64,000 bases of DNA, taken from assembly GCA_032173965.1 (NCBI GenBank), contig CM063284.1, positions 118,084,410 to 118,148,409 on the forward strand, in the 5' to 3' direction. Numbering within the stretch: the first letter of the stretch is position 1; each line of letters starts with the position of its first letter. A program made the translations under genes and the position numbers. The notes under the pieces were generated by a model. That model ran no database searches. It saw nothing but the letters and a program-made list of their open reading frames with translations, and was not told where the DNA came from. Shown here in pieces: positions 36,116-49,412 of the stretch. This DNA is from Sitta carolinensis (Eukaryota > Chordata > Aves > Passeriformes > Sittidae).

Positions 36116-37598
36116 TGGACCAGCAAACTCTAACACCTCTTCTGAAATCAGCTCCAACTGGTGATGAGCTACATCTGGCCTGTGAAATGAAAATAGCAAA
36201 ACCTTTGATTGAGTCCAAGTTAAGTGGATCTTCATCATCTGCTCAGTCAACTTTTGCCAAGATGAATGATACTATGACAGTATTCTAATAATTTCTGAGG
36301 TGGATTCCCTCCTTTTTTCATCCATCTGCAAAGAACAAACTGCAAACACTTTGAAAATTTATTGCTCTCTAAGGGAGAAATTTTGCACTTTTCAAATACA
36401 TCCACAGAATTTCACTAACTGAAATGGAGTGCTACGTTTAAGCATGAATCAATCTAAAAACACAGTTGAAAGAGGGATCAGATTTTTTTTAAATTGTAGC
36501 AGTGCCTGTTTTTACATCGTTTGTATGTCAGTGTTTTTCCAAGAAAAAATTTGACTGGACCTGGATATTTTCTTTTTCAAGAGGGTAAACTAGCCTGACA
36601 GAAATAATAATCTCCCTTTGCCACCTCTACTACAAAGCAAATAAAAACATACCTTTAATAATATGTTCACAATGGAAGTTTTTAAATAAACAGAAACTTT
36701 GGCACTTAGAAGGCAGCAGTACAATGATCATTTGTGCTGTTCTGCAAATTTTCTGGAAAGCACTGGATTTCTGCACTTACTGTACAGTGCTTTGACTCTC
36801 CAAGTGTTGAAGGTAGCTATTAAATAAATGGCTCCAAACGTTTTCCATGTGTCAGTATTTCAGTTCATTAGAAGATATTCAGCAGCCATGCAAAGCAGAC
36901 ACCCATGGCTTGCTTGCCACTGTGTAAGGCACTGAACATGCCAGGACTCTGCTTCCTCTGGCCTTCCAGTTTCAGACCAGGTCCATTTTCCAAATGAGGT
37001 AACCAGATATCTACATGCTGATAGGAAAACTGCCACCTCTGAAATACAAGAGGGTGTGACCCCCTAAAAGCTGAACTTGTCTTTCCCTCTGAGTTCAGGG
37101 AACAGTGGAACTCTTCACATGCCCCATTTCTTCACAGAATGCAGCAAAGAGCATTTGCTTTACAACATGCATTTAATTTAGTTAGGTCAAGATTAAATCC
37201 ACAAGAGGACAAGCAAAGCGATGCAGTTGTCTTTTTGCCATGGAACCATGGTATGATTTACTTTCTCTCAGCTCCCCGCCTCACTGAAAATTAAGCGTTT
37301 TACCATTCTGCAAAGCAACAGCTTAGCTGGCATTTCTCTTTCTCCCTGTCCCTCACATTCTGATGTCTACCCTGACTGGTTAAACACTAGCAGCTCTTTC
37401 CTGACACAGGACAGTGGAATAATGCTGTAGTTTGCCAGAGATTTCAGTAATGGGATGTTTCTTTTCCCTGCATCAAACAAAATCATGTTGAGTTTTGTTT
37501 TCCTTCAGCTGACATAAGAGATCGGAGGAGTTGCCTGATGTTCCAAATAGCACATTTGACACAATCTTTCTCCCGTATCCATCCTCTTACTGGCTTTA
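36116..37598. other. Unique DNA, no gene confirmed
   Basis: The first 170 bases continue the open frames described for the CpG islet. The plus-strand frame ends in a TAATAA double stop at 36,286. The remainder is ordinary AT-rich sequence without recognised repeats. Confidence 0.5.
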
Positions 37599-37680
37599 AT
37601 TCCTCTGTTTTCCTTTTTTTTTTCTTCTGTCTTCGCTTTCCTTTCCACTTTCTCTTCATGTTCACTCTTTCTTAATCTCT
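37599..37680 (+). repeat. Pyrimidine-rich tract
   Basis: About 80 bases are dominated by T and C with a run of 10 T. On the minus strand this gives a Lys/Arg-rich frame (37,483-37,665), which is a composition artefact. Confidence 0.7.
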
Positions 37681-38965
37681 TACCTGACTGCCTTCACCTT
37701 CTCCAGACACAGCTGCTGTCCCTGTCTGTCTGTCTGAGGTAATTCCTGAGATCCTACTGTCGGTCCTTCTCCTGTGGGGGCTATAACTGTGGGCTTTATT
37801 TACTTCCTCCTGACCCAAAGGTGGGCTGCATCTGGCTTCCAAGCGTGTGCTATTTTCTTTTAAAGATGCCTTGCTGCTGCTATGTGTCAGCATTTCTCCT
37901 GGACCATGATTTTCTTATGCCATGAGCTGAGATGGCACCTCACCAGAGGGTTTACAGTTATGTAACAGTGTTAGATTTGACCCAAATGTCTTTTCAGATT
38001 TTGGGAATCAGTTGATGGGTTTGGAGATGTGGATAAATGCTTTGAAGAAAGGAATGACACTTTTGAACAAATCAGATTTTTGTCAATTTCTAACCTGATA
38101 TAATGCAGTCTCCTGTAATGGCCACAGAAAATTGTCTTGTCTTTTCTTGTGTCTGGCCTTCAATAGTTGGAAACAACAGTATAGATAGATGGTTAAATAG
38201 ATAGTTATGCATTACATTTTGTTATGGAGATGGAAAATACAGAGAGAAAAATTCTATCACTGGGATTACTCAGAGCCAGATTTTAGAGAGAAAGAGTAGT
38301 AATTAGTCTCAGTTTAATTGCTGGTGGGACATAGTTCACATTACCAAATGATTTGATGTTTCAGCACAAATGACAAACTGTGTTCAGAGAGGTCCAAGAC
38401 TCTGTCAGCGTGGCTGGAGACTAAATCACCTCTCCTCTTTATAGTAGATTGAATTGTCCTTCCAAATCAGGGTTAAGGTCATTGGCAGGGCAGTCTGAGA
38501 ATGAGAGCATCTGTCTGAAATATACCTGGACTGTGGAAGTATTCAGAAATTCAATTTCTGACGCTGCCAGTCCCTTGACCTTCACAAGCACAAAAAGCCT
38601 ATGAAAAAAAAAAAAAAAAGAAAAAAACAAAGGACACAATATTTTTATTTGACTTCAGGTTCCAAGTCCTGAATAGGCCATCAAGATCTGCTGGATATAT
38701 TACTGAGCTAAAAATAGTCATGTGACATGCAGAAAAAGTACATGCATTTTACCTTGATTCTAGCATAGCTGCTCTGTTTCCTTTCTCCACGTGCACACGC
38801 CCCTCTGTCCACAAATTATTTCAGGTCCCCTCATGCTCCACTAATGACAGATAGACATTTTCTGAAGTCCTTGAGCAATCATGCCTTGGAGTAGATACAC
38901 TGAAATCACCACACCAGATAGACCAGCGCAGGAGTCCTAAATAGACGTCTGAGCATTTTCCCCCA
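37681..38965. other. Unique DNA with a poly-A tract, no gene seen
   Basis: It contains a run of 16 A at 38,604-38,619 followed by G and seven more A. No retroposon body was recognised upstream of it. Short frames at 37,672-37,893 and 38,439-38,639 (minus) are unsupported. Confidence 0.5.
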
Positions 38966-39280
38966 CAGGTGGACGCCGGGAGGGCTGTTTTGCATTTTCT
39001 GGTAAGCACAGGGTTCCAGGTGCCTGGGGAGTCAGCGTCCCTCGCAGCCAAGCGGCGGTGGCCGCTCCCGGGGGGCTGCAGGGCTCCGGAGGGCTGTGCT
39101 CGTGGGGACTACCTGCTCCAGCTCCACGCAGCAACAGGGAGAGCCATATGTGGAGCTGCAGGAAAACAGATGCTGCTTCTCCATTTGTGAAATCAAGTTG
39201 TTGGAAAGTAGTCAGCTTTCCGATGTACGAGAGAGAGCTCATCCGATCAACCTGCAGAGACGGCTGCGAGCTTTATTTCT
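38966..39280. promoter_or_regulatory. CpG-rich islet, possible promoter
   Basis: There are about eight CpG in the 80 bases near 39,025-39,105 and roughly six more at 39,220-39,270, in an otherwise CpG-poor region. Frames are open on both strands (plus 38,969-39,190 and 39,058-39,285, minus 38,937-39,242), as expected of GC-rich DNA. None carries a recognised domain. It is a second candidate for a small CpG island, about 3 kb from the one at 35.8 kb. Confidence 0.3.
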
Positions 39281-40799
39281 TTTAAGAAATATTTGACAGT
39301 ATCTCCAAGTTATTGGTGGATTGAATGGTGCAAAAAGTAAGGGTATGGAAATAATCAGCTGATAAATGGCTTTGATAATAGGCAGGTTTTTGATGACCTA
39401 TGGTTTTCATAAACAAAGGGGCTGTACAACCTGGATTTTGACTGCCTGATCTGCTTCCAGTCATACATTTCTACATATACTATAGGTTTACTGCAGCATC
39501 TTGATTTATAATACAACAGACATACCCACCCATTTTGATTTCTTCTTACCACCAAAACAATAGCATTATTCCTCTAGAATAAAATGAAGAATGTTGTGTT
39601 CTCAAAGAAGCATCAAACATCATTGTGTTAAAGCCAAAATAAATAGCTTTTCTTTTATTATCAACTGAAAATGTGTGCTATAATAGCAAAATGCCTAATT
39701 ATTAAAAAAAAAAGTTAATAATCTGAACAGATATTCTAAATCACTGTAGCATAGCAAAAAATAATTGTGCATAATTTGTTGTCATTTAAATATGTGTTTT
39801 ATCTTATCAGAAATACAAAGATTTAAAGGACCAGCTGGCTTCAGAGTCTCCTGACTGATAAAAATCATCTTTTCTATTACTCTGGTTAGCAGGACAGTTT
39901 AAGATACTAGACACAAATTAAAAAGACTTACTGGAAAATAGTAAAGAAAGAATTTTACCAGGATTATATTCTTTAAGACTCTCTGCCAAACTCTCTAGGA
40001 TATTTTGTCAGCATATTAGGATCCTTCATATTTCTCTGCAGTGCATCTATTTTCCACTGGTTCAGACCTATGGGAATCTGTCCTAATTTTAGCATTAGAT
40101 CTACCTCTTTTCAGCAATATAGCTCTTCTGTTGATTGTTTGAAGAATTTAGGATATTAGTTGCTCAGAATTACATCTTGGATATCTAAAATAGATGGGGT
40201 AGGAGGTATGTAATCAAAAGCCAGACTCCAATTTGAATTTGTGTCAAAAGGCAAAAATTATGCCATAATTAACTCCAAAAGATTCAGCTGCATGAACACT
40301 TTGTCCATGTCTTTTGAATTTCTTTAATTAAATAAACTGTGTCTCACTGTTGGGATGCAATCCGTGTTAGAGGTGAGGATCACAGCCACACTGCTGCTGA
40401 CATTTGTATTCAAACATGCACTTTTTACAAATCATAAAAAGTGCAACAGTTCAGCTTACCTTGCCTTGACTCTCAACCAACAATATTACATGAATTGTGT
40501 AAATTAATCAAATTCAATGTTATTTCCTGGCACAAAATTCCCCTAGCACTATAGCAATTTTTATTGGAAGTATAAACATCATCTTTTCAGAGAAGGCAGT
40601 GCCTTCTCTGGAGCTGATCTGAGACCAGTGATCCTCAAAAGCAAATCCTTGCATTCAGTGAACAAGGAGCTTCTCCCTGACTTTGCCTCCCCTAATGAGC
40701 AATACATGCACTCTGGGGAGGTCTGTATGCGACTGTATGTGAGCTTATCTGCTCCTCTCTTGAATACACACGTGTGCTAACATTCCTAGAAATAAGCAA
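39281..40799. other. AT-rich unique DNA, no gene seen
   Basis: AT-rich sequence with no recognised repeat and only short frames at the left end. Confidence 0.55.
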
Positions 40800-41009
40800 A
40801 GGGCAATGGCTTTATAATGAACAAGCATAGGTTTAGATTAGATGTTAGGAAAAAATCCTTTACAGTGAGAGTGTTGAGGCACTGAAACAGGTTGACCAGA
40901 GAAGCTGTGGGATGCCCCATCCCTGGAAGTGCTCAAGGCCAGGTTGGAGGGGGCCTTGAGCATTCTTGGTAGTGAAAGGTGTCCCTGTCCAACACAGCTG
41001 CAACTTCAG
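40800..41009 (+). mobile_element. CR1 LINE fragment, plus strand, 3' terminus missing
   Basis: CR1 landmarks occur in order: GGTTTAGATTAGATGTTAGG, a CTTTACAGTGAGAGTG block, GCACTGAAACAGGTTG, ATGCCCCATCCCTGGAAGTG, CTCAAGGCCAGGTTGGAGG and AAAGGTGTCCCTGTCC. It is truncated at both ends: the usual terminal ATTCTGTGA-like end is absent. It has decayed and is not coding. Confidence 0.85.
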
Positions 41010-44000
41010 TCATCAGTCTGGTTATACAGAGGTCAGGGGAAATGTGAACTAGTCACCTGCAGCGTAAGATGCATTTTCCCCTGGACAATGTGTTCAGGGC
41101 TCACTTGAAAGGCAACCCATCTGTCAGAGTACAGGGGAATTGCAGTCTTTGTAGACAATTACGAGTCACTTGTAAATGAAATTGTGTCCATCCCAAAAAT
41201 ACATTAGAGAGATTTAAGCAATCCCATGAATGAGTCATTACCCTTTCATGAGACTGGGCTACACGGGGTAGGTAGAACTGGTAATCTCCCAGTCAGAGAG
41301 CACTGCTCTGTGAGCTGTCAGTGCCAAGTTACTCTTGATGATTAACTCTGACTTATAGAAATATTCTTGACCTTGACTAAAACTCTTAGATTTTATTTCT
41401 TATTGTTGCATGCAAATGGGGTTGAGTTTTTTGTTGTTTTTCTGTTTTAACTTTACATCATGTTGATTTTGTTGGGTTTTTTTATCTAATACAAAATAAA
41501 GGAAAAACAGTTTGAATCATGTGTCCTGTTGTGGGGACCAAGTTAATTAAAATCCTGATGTATATATACAGCTGATACTCCTCACCCTAATGAAGAACAT
41601 TAATTCTAGAACATGTGTGGCTGTAGTCACATTGCTACAAATTACTGGACTCTTTCCTTTATCTGTTTCCAAGAAAGTCTCCCCCGGTTAGTTAGGAAAA
41701 AAGAAAAATATGATGCCTTAGTTCTAAGCAGCATAAATTACATGCATCAATCAGAGGAAGCTTAAATTAAAATACACATTTGGCAAACAAATATGAATAT
41801 GTTGATCTCATCTGTGAATCAAAATGATTTAATGCCAGTACTGACCCCCCACTGATCAACATGAAGGTCACTGCAAACTGCTTGATTCTCATTGAGAAAT
41901 GTTGTTGTGTCTGTTAAAGATGCAGTTTTATATATTCCCTAATGTTCAATCTAATCGGTAATTCCAATGTAGCAGAATTGATTTATTTTAGAAAGAAAAT
42001 ACTGAATTCTTTTTTTTTTTATTTATGTAATCCAAAACAGATAACTAAATTAAAATGTTAAAAAAATACAAGTGGTGGATGGATCTGGGCTGAAGGCTTT
42101 CCAATGTGTTTATGATGTTTTCTAATCTAGAGGAATACTATTTGTTAAATAGAATGCTACACCTTTCAGATACCAAGTGATCATAAATCAGTCTTCCCTT
42201 ATCATCCTGTTCATGTGTTCTGGCTATAGGAATAACTAGTTGTTTAACTCAATTATCAGGTGAAATGTGGCTCTGAAGGGATAATCCAAGGCCGGTTGGA
42301 TTGTCATTGCTCTCCAAAGGTCTCAAGCAAACAGATGAGTAGGACACTGGTTTTACCGAAACATGAAACAGTGCCTGCCTTTTAAAATCTTTTTGCCTGC
42401 ACTTAGAACTTTTTTGAATTAGGTATGGAGAAAGTCATCATGGCCCCAGGGTAGATGGAACTAGGAAGGAGAAGGGCCACACTGTGGTAGAATGCAAGAT
42501 CAGGAGCTCCTGGTGGGAACAGAAGCAAGAGAGAACCACATCAGAATTCACCCATTCACCCAAAGTCCTCAGTGAGACATGGGGAAAGAGGTTGGTCCAG
42601 GAAATATTTCTTGCAACAGACACAGTGGATAGAATTCATGATGTTTAGACACACTCACACATGTGTGGAAATGGGGTTTTCCCATAGGTACGAATGTTTT
42701 TACAATGTCGTTTGTGAAAAATTGCGCTTTCTAAGTTAACATTTCACACCTCTGTAGCTGGAGACTAGAGCAGTGGTGAAAGCCAGCTTCTCTGTTCTAC
42801 TAAAAAAGAGTACTTTTTGCTTACACTATGAAATTATGACTTTCAATGTCCAAGACTCAACATTTTTCTTTCTTAGATAATCCTTGCCAGTATCTCTACT
42901 TATGAATCATTTCCATCAGAGGATTTTTGCTATATTTTTCCTTCTTCTGCATGAAGAGCTGACTCATTCTCTAAGGATATTTAATAATCAGGTCTTACCT
43001 TCTAAAGCTCCCAAAAGCCCATCTATAGTGTGAAAACCTTTCAAAGCATACTCCAATTTAAGCTATCTACTGGGAAAAATCAGGATGACACATCTGAAGA
43101 ATGCATTTTGACAGGAACAGATCAGAGGTTCACTAAGGATAAAAACAATTTTGAAATTATTTTTCACCTTGAACAAAGCTTAATTCAGGAATCTTTGGCA
43201 TTTAGATGAGAAGAAACAAGAATTCGCTCACCTTTTGTTTAATAAAATAAAACCATCAAAAGCATGTGCTTACTGTAACATTAAAGTGCAAGACACAAAA
43301 GAGCTTGTTGCATCTTGGGGTTTATTTAGGTCTCATTGGCCCTGTTGAAACTCTCAAGTGAAGTATTGCAGAACAGTGCTTTACAGAGGGATGATATTTT
43401 TGTGCACTTCTTACCACATAAACACACACTTCTTAATACAATAAACCATAAAATTTTGAGAACTGCAGTTTATCACACATCTTTGGTTGCCTTTCCTATC
43501 TTCCATTTTCTAACTTAGGTAGTTTCTTTCCTTGGTCCATCAGTCAAGAATTCCTGAGCAGCTTCTGATATCAATTGGATATAGAAACATTTCACATCTC
43601 TTGAAAAAGAGAGGATTTTGTCATTGTCAGCCCTGCACATCTGTACATAGAAGTACAGCTGCATGGCCCCTGTTCAAGAGAGGCATCTCTGAATTCAAGG
43701 GATTAAAGCCTCTAATGTTTGTTTTGAAAGTTGGAGAGCACATGACCATGGCTCTCAGGGTGCTCTCTGGCACTTGCTTTTAGATCAAGGCATGTTGGAA
43801 TTAGCAAGCCACTGAAACCTGGCCTGGATTGCTAAAAGGCCATTGTAGATAAAGTTCAGCAACAAAAAGAGGAAGTAGATACATGATACACACATCTGTT
43901 CTGCCCCTTTAGGCAAAAAGACTCTTTTAATAAAGAAATCAAACTTGAGAATCCACCTGTTATGACAGAATGAACTATGGCATTATTGGACCACTCCTCC

Positions 44001-46619
44001 ACACCTCAAGTCATTTCATATTAAAGCCTGCTGAGCCAAGGCAAGTATCACCTTACCTCAGTGCCTCAGAAAATTTCAATGTCCATAAAATCCGACAATT
44101 TTGGCAAACCTGAAGGTCATGAGGATTATGTAAAAGAATAATTTTTTAATCTGAGTTTTGATCAAAACCACATATCATAAATGTGCATAATGCTATTTTC
44201 AGCTCCACGCCTTCAAAGCCAAAGCTCCCCCATTACCAAGCTGTCAGAGAAAATCAGACATGATTATTTGCTAAAAGTTATTATTTATTGTCTGTATGGA
44301 GCCACTTTGATTCACATTAATCCTACCTCTACCCCTGAGGAGTGAGCAAGCCTCACTGTTCACCAGCATTCATGTGTGATTGACCTCGAATGAAGTGTGA
44401 AGACACAAAACCCAACTCTAACAGGACCATGGTGTGAACACACCCATCTTCTCTCCTGCAGCATTTGCATAGCCAAGTAGAGAAGCAGAACTGACAAGCT
44501 ATTTTTCTCTTTGAAACTTTACTTTCCTTCTCTGAGGAAGACAGATGACATGAGAAAGCACCCCTGATAGGATCATGCTGGAGCAGAAACTGATGGTACT
44601 TCTTCACTCTGTGCTGGAGTTTGGTGCAGTCACACACATAACTAGACAATCTAAAAGATCTGACCTGAGAAAGGAAGATAAACCTTTGAACATGTACATC
44701 AGTCCTTTGAACTGCACATGTAGAAATCTGTGGTCTTTGCCACTGCTTTTACTTTAACCAACATCAGTACCAGATCCTTATAGGAACTGTATTATTGTTG
44801 AACCTTAAGATGAAAGTGCCAGAAACCAGAGACATCCTTTCTGTATAGATGAAGAAAGAAGAGAGAAAAGACAGTGGCAAGCCAGTACTAGCTTGCAGAT
44901 GGAGGAAAATGTTGCTGCTGGCTTTGCTTCATGAAATTCTACATCCTTGTCAAAAGTAAAATTGTTATAATATCAAATGGCTCTATTTTTTATCTGCTAT
45001 GGTGTGAAAAAGGAAAGAATCTTTCCCTCCATATTATTTTAGTTTCTTTCAAGAGGTTCTAGTTTAGCTATTATTGTCTTTTTTAACCAAACTTAAAAAT
45101 TCTTTCAAAGCAATCTTTTTTATCTTTATTTGCAAGAGGAAAAAGAAAGATTAGATAGATTTTATCTGCTGCAACATATCAGGGTGTTTTTTTTGCTGAA
45201 CAAGAGCATCAAAATATCATACTAAGATCTCTTTACTCAACAAGTTGACTTTGGGATGAGTTTTGAATGCTTTCTGTTTGCTATCAGTCATAGATTTAGT
45301 CAAGATGATAAATCCTCACAAAATAAACATTATCACTTGCAACATTGATGGATATTTATTTATCAGTAAAAGGAACATTGAGCTTTTATATATGCAGATT
45401 AGCTCCTAAATAATAAACAATTTCCCAGCTATGCAGCTAGAACTGGTTGATCAGAAATAGTTTTATGTGAGTGAGTTGACCTTCATCTATTGATCAAGGG
45501 TAGTTGGCAAGATCTAAAGTAATAACATTCTTGGCTTCACACATCATTTTCATATTGATAGGGTGGAATTGTTTCTGAGTCCAATACTTATCTGCTGGTG
45601 AAATATGGGAACATATGAGTCTAGTCAGTCACACCCAAAATATTGTGGAAGCTAGAAGCAACATATGTACTTCCTCGAATTTCTCCCACTGGTATGGAGC
45701 ATTTGGAAATGCAGCAGCTCTTTGGAGAGGTGCTTGCTCAGTATCTATCTAGTGTGTGGCATCCCCTGTTACAATCTGGAAATTGCTTAAACTGTTGTGG
45801 AAAATCAGTGACAACACAAAACAAAATGAGTGTCCCAGATAAAGCTTAATTCCCAAGCCTTTAAAAATGTCTCTGTTAACTCTATAAAGGCAAAATGAAC
45901 TCATCTTCCTAAATGCCTTTAAAAGAAGGAAATAGGACCGCTCTTCTTTTGGGGTGTAAATGTATCCTGCTAGCAAGGGTTGGTCATCTTCTGTCACCTT
46001 CATCCTCAATCAGACTGTTCTGTAGAGTGGTTTCTGTGCATTGCTGGAGAATAAACTAGCCTTCAGCATCCCACCTGTTACCCACACTGGGTGGTGGAAG
46101 AGAAAGAATTGTTCACTGTAGAGTCAAGTTCTTCCTCCTTCCTGTCTTTTAACAGAACAACATCACCCTCCTTCTTTAATTTATATAGAAAATATTTTTT
46201 ATTTGCTTCAATCTCTCACTGAATACAAATCAGGGTAAATAGCTCTGCAATGGCTCTACAGCTAAGAGCTATTATCTATGTGTTTTGATCAGTTTTAACA
46301 GCAACAGTCTATAGACCTCAATTTCCTGTTCTGAAGTGCTAAAACTTACGAAAATAAATTCCAAGGCTTAGTAAGCATCCTTTAATCAAATAAAATTGTC
46401 AGTATCAATCTACCTATGCTAGCATAACCTTATAAAAAATGTTTGATAGTAGCTTTTTGCATTGTAAAGCCTAAAACTGCAGAACACTACAAATTTTGCG
46501 GGATAAATTTGGTACATCAGTGATGCTTTGTGGGTTTTTTCCTTATTTACACCCTTTTACTTCCTTTCTGTATGTTTTACAGTGTTTTCTCATCCTTCTC
46601 TCTGCAATCCTCACCATTT
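41010..46619. other. Unique DNA, no gene seen
   Basis: About 5.6 kb of mostly AT-rich sequence. Frames of 60 to 98 codons (for example 43,532-43,783 on plus, 44,353-44,649 and 45,749-46,009 on minus) show no recognised domain. There are short T runs near 42,010 and 45,187. No repeat family was recognised. Confidence 0.5.
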
Positions 46620-46880
46620 TAATTATCTGCATGTTTTATAAAATCATGTCTAATTAGAAAATTTTAAATTCCTCATTACAGCACATTCTCATGCATAACT
46701 TGAAATAAGAATGATTATGAACTGCTTTAATAAGCACCAGCATTGCACTCTTTAAAAGATTGGAATTGTTGTTTATATCTGTATGCACATTAGTTTACCT
46801 CAAGATGTGCTAGATTACATTAATTATCTTTGCATCTGCAACAGAGAACACTAATGATCGATGCCAACTCATTCCTCCTG
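46620..46880. other. Candidate conserved non-coding block
   Basis: AT-rich, no open frame, no repeat. Homeodomain-like words (AATTAT, CTAATTAG, ATTAATTAT) stand beside TTTGCATCTGC and ATGCATAAC, which resemble octamer-type motifs. The texture suggests an enhancer, but this is an inference from one sequence only. Confidence 0.2.
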
Positions 46881-49002
46881 AATTTTTGAAAAGTTTTGTT
46901 GGTTATTTTTCTTGACAATGTGTATTAGCAATACAGGGAAATTTAAAAGGGTCTGTTGGAATCAGCAAGACCACTGTGTTTCACTGTGCTGCAGACTAAT
47001 TGTAAATACCTTTACCTTTTTATGAGGTTAGGTGAAAACCTCTGATTTTGAAACTAGCTGTACTTTTATAATACTCTGATCTGTCTCAAAAGCAGGCAGA
47101 TTTATTGCAGCAGTGTCCCCATGTGGACTTCTACCAAAACAAATGTGGCCAACCGAATTTTGGCTCCAGTTTTGATGCAAACAAATCCTTACTAAGCAAA
47201 ATACAAATAAATGGTTTTAATAGTTTTTAAGGAAGTGATTTAAGTAGGAATTTAGAGAAAATAACTGTCGGCCAGTATCCGGAATTAACCTTCTGGAGCC
47301 TCTGCTCAGTCTCTGCCTGCTTAGTTCAGGCTGTACAAATCCCTGTAGCTACTGTTATCAGAGGAGTATGTCTCTTATACACACAGACCAGGCATCCCAG
47401 CTCACCTAAGGACATGGTTTTCACAGTCCTTTAAGACTGATAAGTGCACAGAAGAATTCAGTATTAACTGGTCAAACTCCAGCTCTTTAGCACTTGGTGT
47501 AAATCTATAAACAGACTCAAGACATAAGGAAAAATATTTGCTTTATGGCTCATGAGGGTAAGCACATCTTTTCAGGTCCAGAAACAAACATACTGCAACA
47601 AGCTGTCAAAATATTTTTGTTTTCTATTGTTGGGCATTTTCATGGCAAAATTTTTATATTGCAGGTTGAACCAGTACTGATCATCCCCTCGAAACCAATG
47701 GGATAAATTACAAAGGAACTTGCTGCTTATAGGATCCAAGAGTAAGCAATCTAAGTTAGCACTGAAAAACTTATTTTAATCATTTCACTGTGTTTGCTTT
47801 TTTGGTGAAAGTCTGCATTCAGACTGTAATTCCACAACATTTATTTGTTATTCAAAGCAATTTGATGAATAATTCTGTAATAATTTGTCTCAGCTTATTG
47901 TGAATATTCAGGATTTGAAACATGAACTGTGATTGCTCTCCTAAATCAAATGCTGTTTTATTATTCCTTCAGTGAATGACAGTCTTAGAATCAAGTGAAT
48001 GACTGGGAGAAAAAGAAAGGGAAAAAAAGAATTAAACTTGAATATTATCCACAATTTGCATAAATTAACTCTTGTGGTGGGCAGTCCTGCCATGACAAAA
48101 GCAAGTTTGTTTATGAGAAGCAAGCATAAATGGCAGGCATATTGTTAAAATGCATTTGTTCAGCAATAGTGCATGCAACCTGGGATTATAATGTTTATTT
48201 ATTAGCTGTGCCAAATCCCAAAATTTGGTGGAAACAAAGAGGGGGAAAGACAAGTAACAGGTCTGAAGAGGCGTTAAATAAAGCATTCTTGAAAAGGAAT
48301 CCTGTGTACAGTTAAAATCAGTTTAGGTATTCCCCTCAGGCTCTGGAAAACATTACAACATTGCACTCAGGAATTTCAGTGATTTATGCAAATGCAGACA
48401 TATACACACTCTAAATGCAGTGACCTCAGAGGCAGAGGCTCCTGGTCGGCAGCTGATTTTTATCTCCTGTTTGTTAAATTTCTAATTCCTGCACGTTTCT
48501 GCAGCAAGCCTTCCACAATTTTCTGGATGACTGAAAACTAAAGCTTGGCTTATCTCTGTTGAGTTTGGCCTGTAAACTGTGATGTGCTGATGCTTGAGGG
48601 TGCAGCTGACACCACTGCAGCCCCAGAGGCAGAGGTGCTTCTGCTGGGTGGGCACCAGGCTCAGATGAGCCTCCCACCACATTCTATCCTGGGGAGGAAA
48701 CAAACTGCATCTCTTTGTCCTGGAACATTGCTGGGCTGCATGGAGAGAAGCATGATCTGGTGGATTAACTCTGGCTGGAGGTCAGGTACCCACCAAGGGG
48801 GCCTGTTGGACAGGTGAGAGAAAACATAACGAAAGGCCCATGAATTGAGGTAAGGGCAGGGAGAGATCACCCATTATTTACTGTCATGGACAAAACAGAC
48901 TTGGCTTGGGGAACTTAATGGAACTCTTTATGAATCAAAGTCAAAGCAGGAAAAAAGAGAATTAAAACACACCTTGAAAACACCTACACATATCCAGCGC
49001 AT
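46881..49002. other. Unique DNA with a GC-richer patch, no gene seen
   Basis: A GC-richer patch at about 48,560-48,870 holds overlapping frames on both strands without motifs. The remainder is AT-rich. No repeat was recognised until the CR1 copy that begins near 49,003. Confidence 0.5.
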
Positions 49003-49412
49003 CGAGGGAGATTATTAACCTCCTCTGTCCTGCTTTTGCATGACCACTCTTGGAGTACTCTGTCCAGCTCTGGAGCAACCAGCATACAAAGGATATGGAC
49101 CTGTTGGAGCGAGTTCAGAGAAGGGCCATGAAGATGATCAGAGGGATGGAACACCTCTCTTATGAGGACAGGCTGGGAGAGTTGGGGCGGTTCAACCTGG
49201 AGAAGAGGGCTCTGGGGAGATCTTTTAGCCCCTTCCAGTACCTAAAGGGGCTACAAGACAACTGGAGAGGGACATTTCACAAGAGCATGGACAAAAGGAC
49301 AAGAGGAAATGGTTTTAAACTGACAGAGGGTAGGTTTATATTAGATATTAGGAAAAAATTCTTTCCTATGAGGGTCTTGAATACTCACAGGGGAGGCAGT
49401 GGGGGTGGTTAG
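49003..49412 (+). mobile_element. CR1 LINE fragment, plus strand, best preserved in the window
   Basis: Near-consensus landmarks occur in order: GGAGTACTCTGTCCAGCTCT, a GGACCTGTTGGAGCG block, AGAAGGGCCATGAAGATGAT, CTCTTATGAGGACAGGCTGG, ACCTGGAGAAGAGGGCTCTG, GGACAAGAGGAAATGG and TTTAAACTGACAGAGGGTAG. Part of the CR1 reverse-transcriptase ORF end is still open (49,050-49,412, 120 codons). It is truncated at both ends, lacking the CR1 3' untranslated terminus, so it is a dead copy. It is the least diverged CR1 fragment here. Confidence 0.92.

Noticed and set aside
37483..37665. Lys/Arg-rich minus-strand frame
   Set aside because: Composition artefact of the pyrimidine-rich tract.
38604..38630. 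Poly-A tract as the tail of a processed pseudogene
   Set aside because: No coding similarity could be recognised upstream of it, and no target-site duplication was seen.
49050..49412. 120-codon plus-strand frame
   Set aside because: Remaining piece of the CR1 LINE ORF; truncated at both ends and not a host gene.
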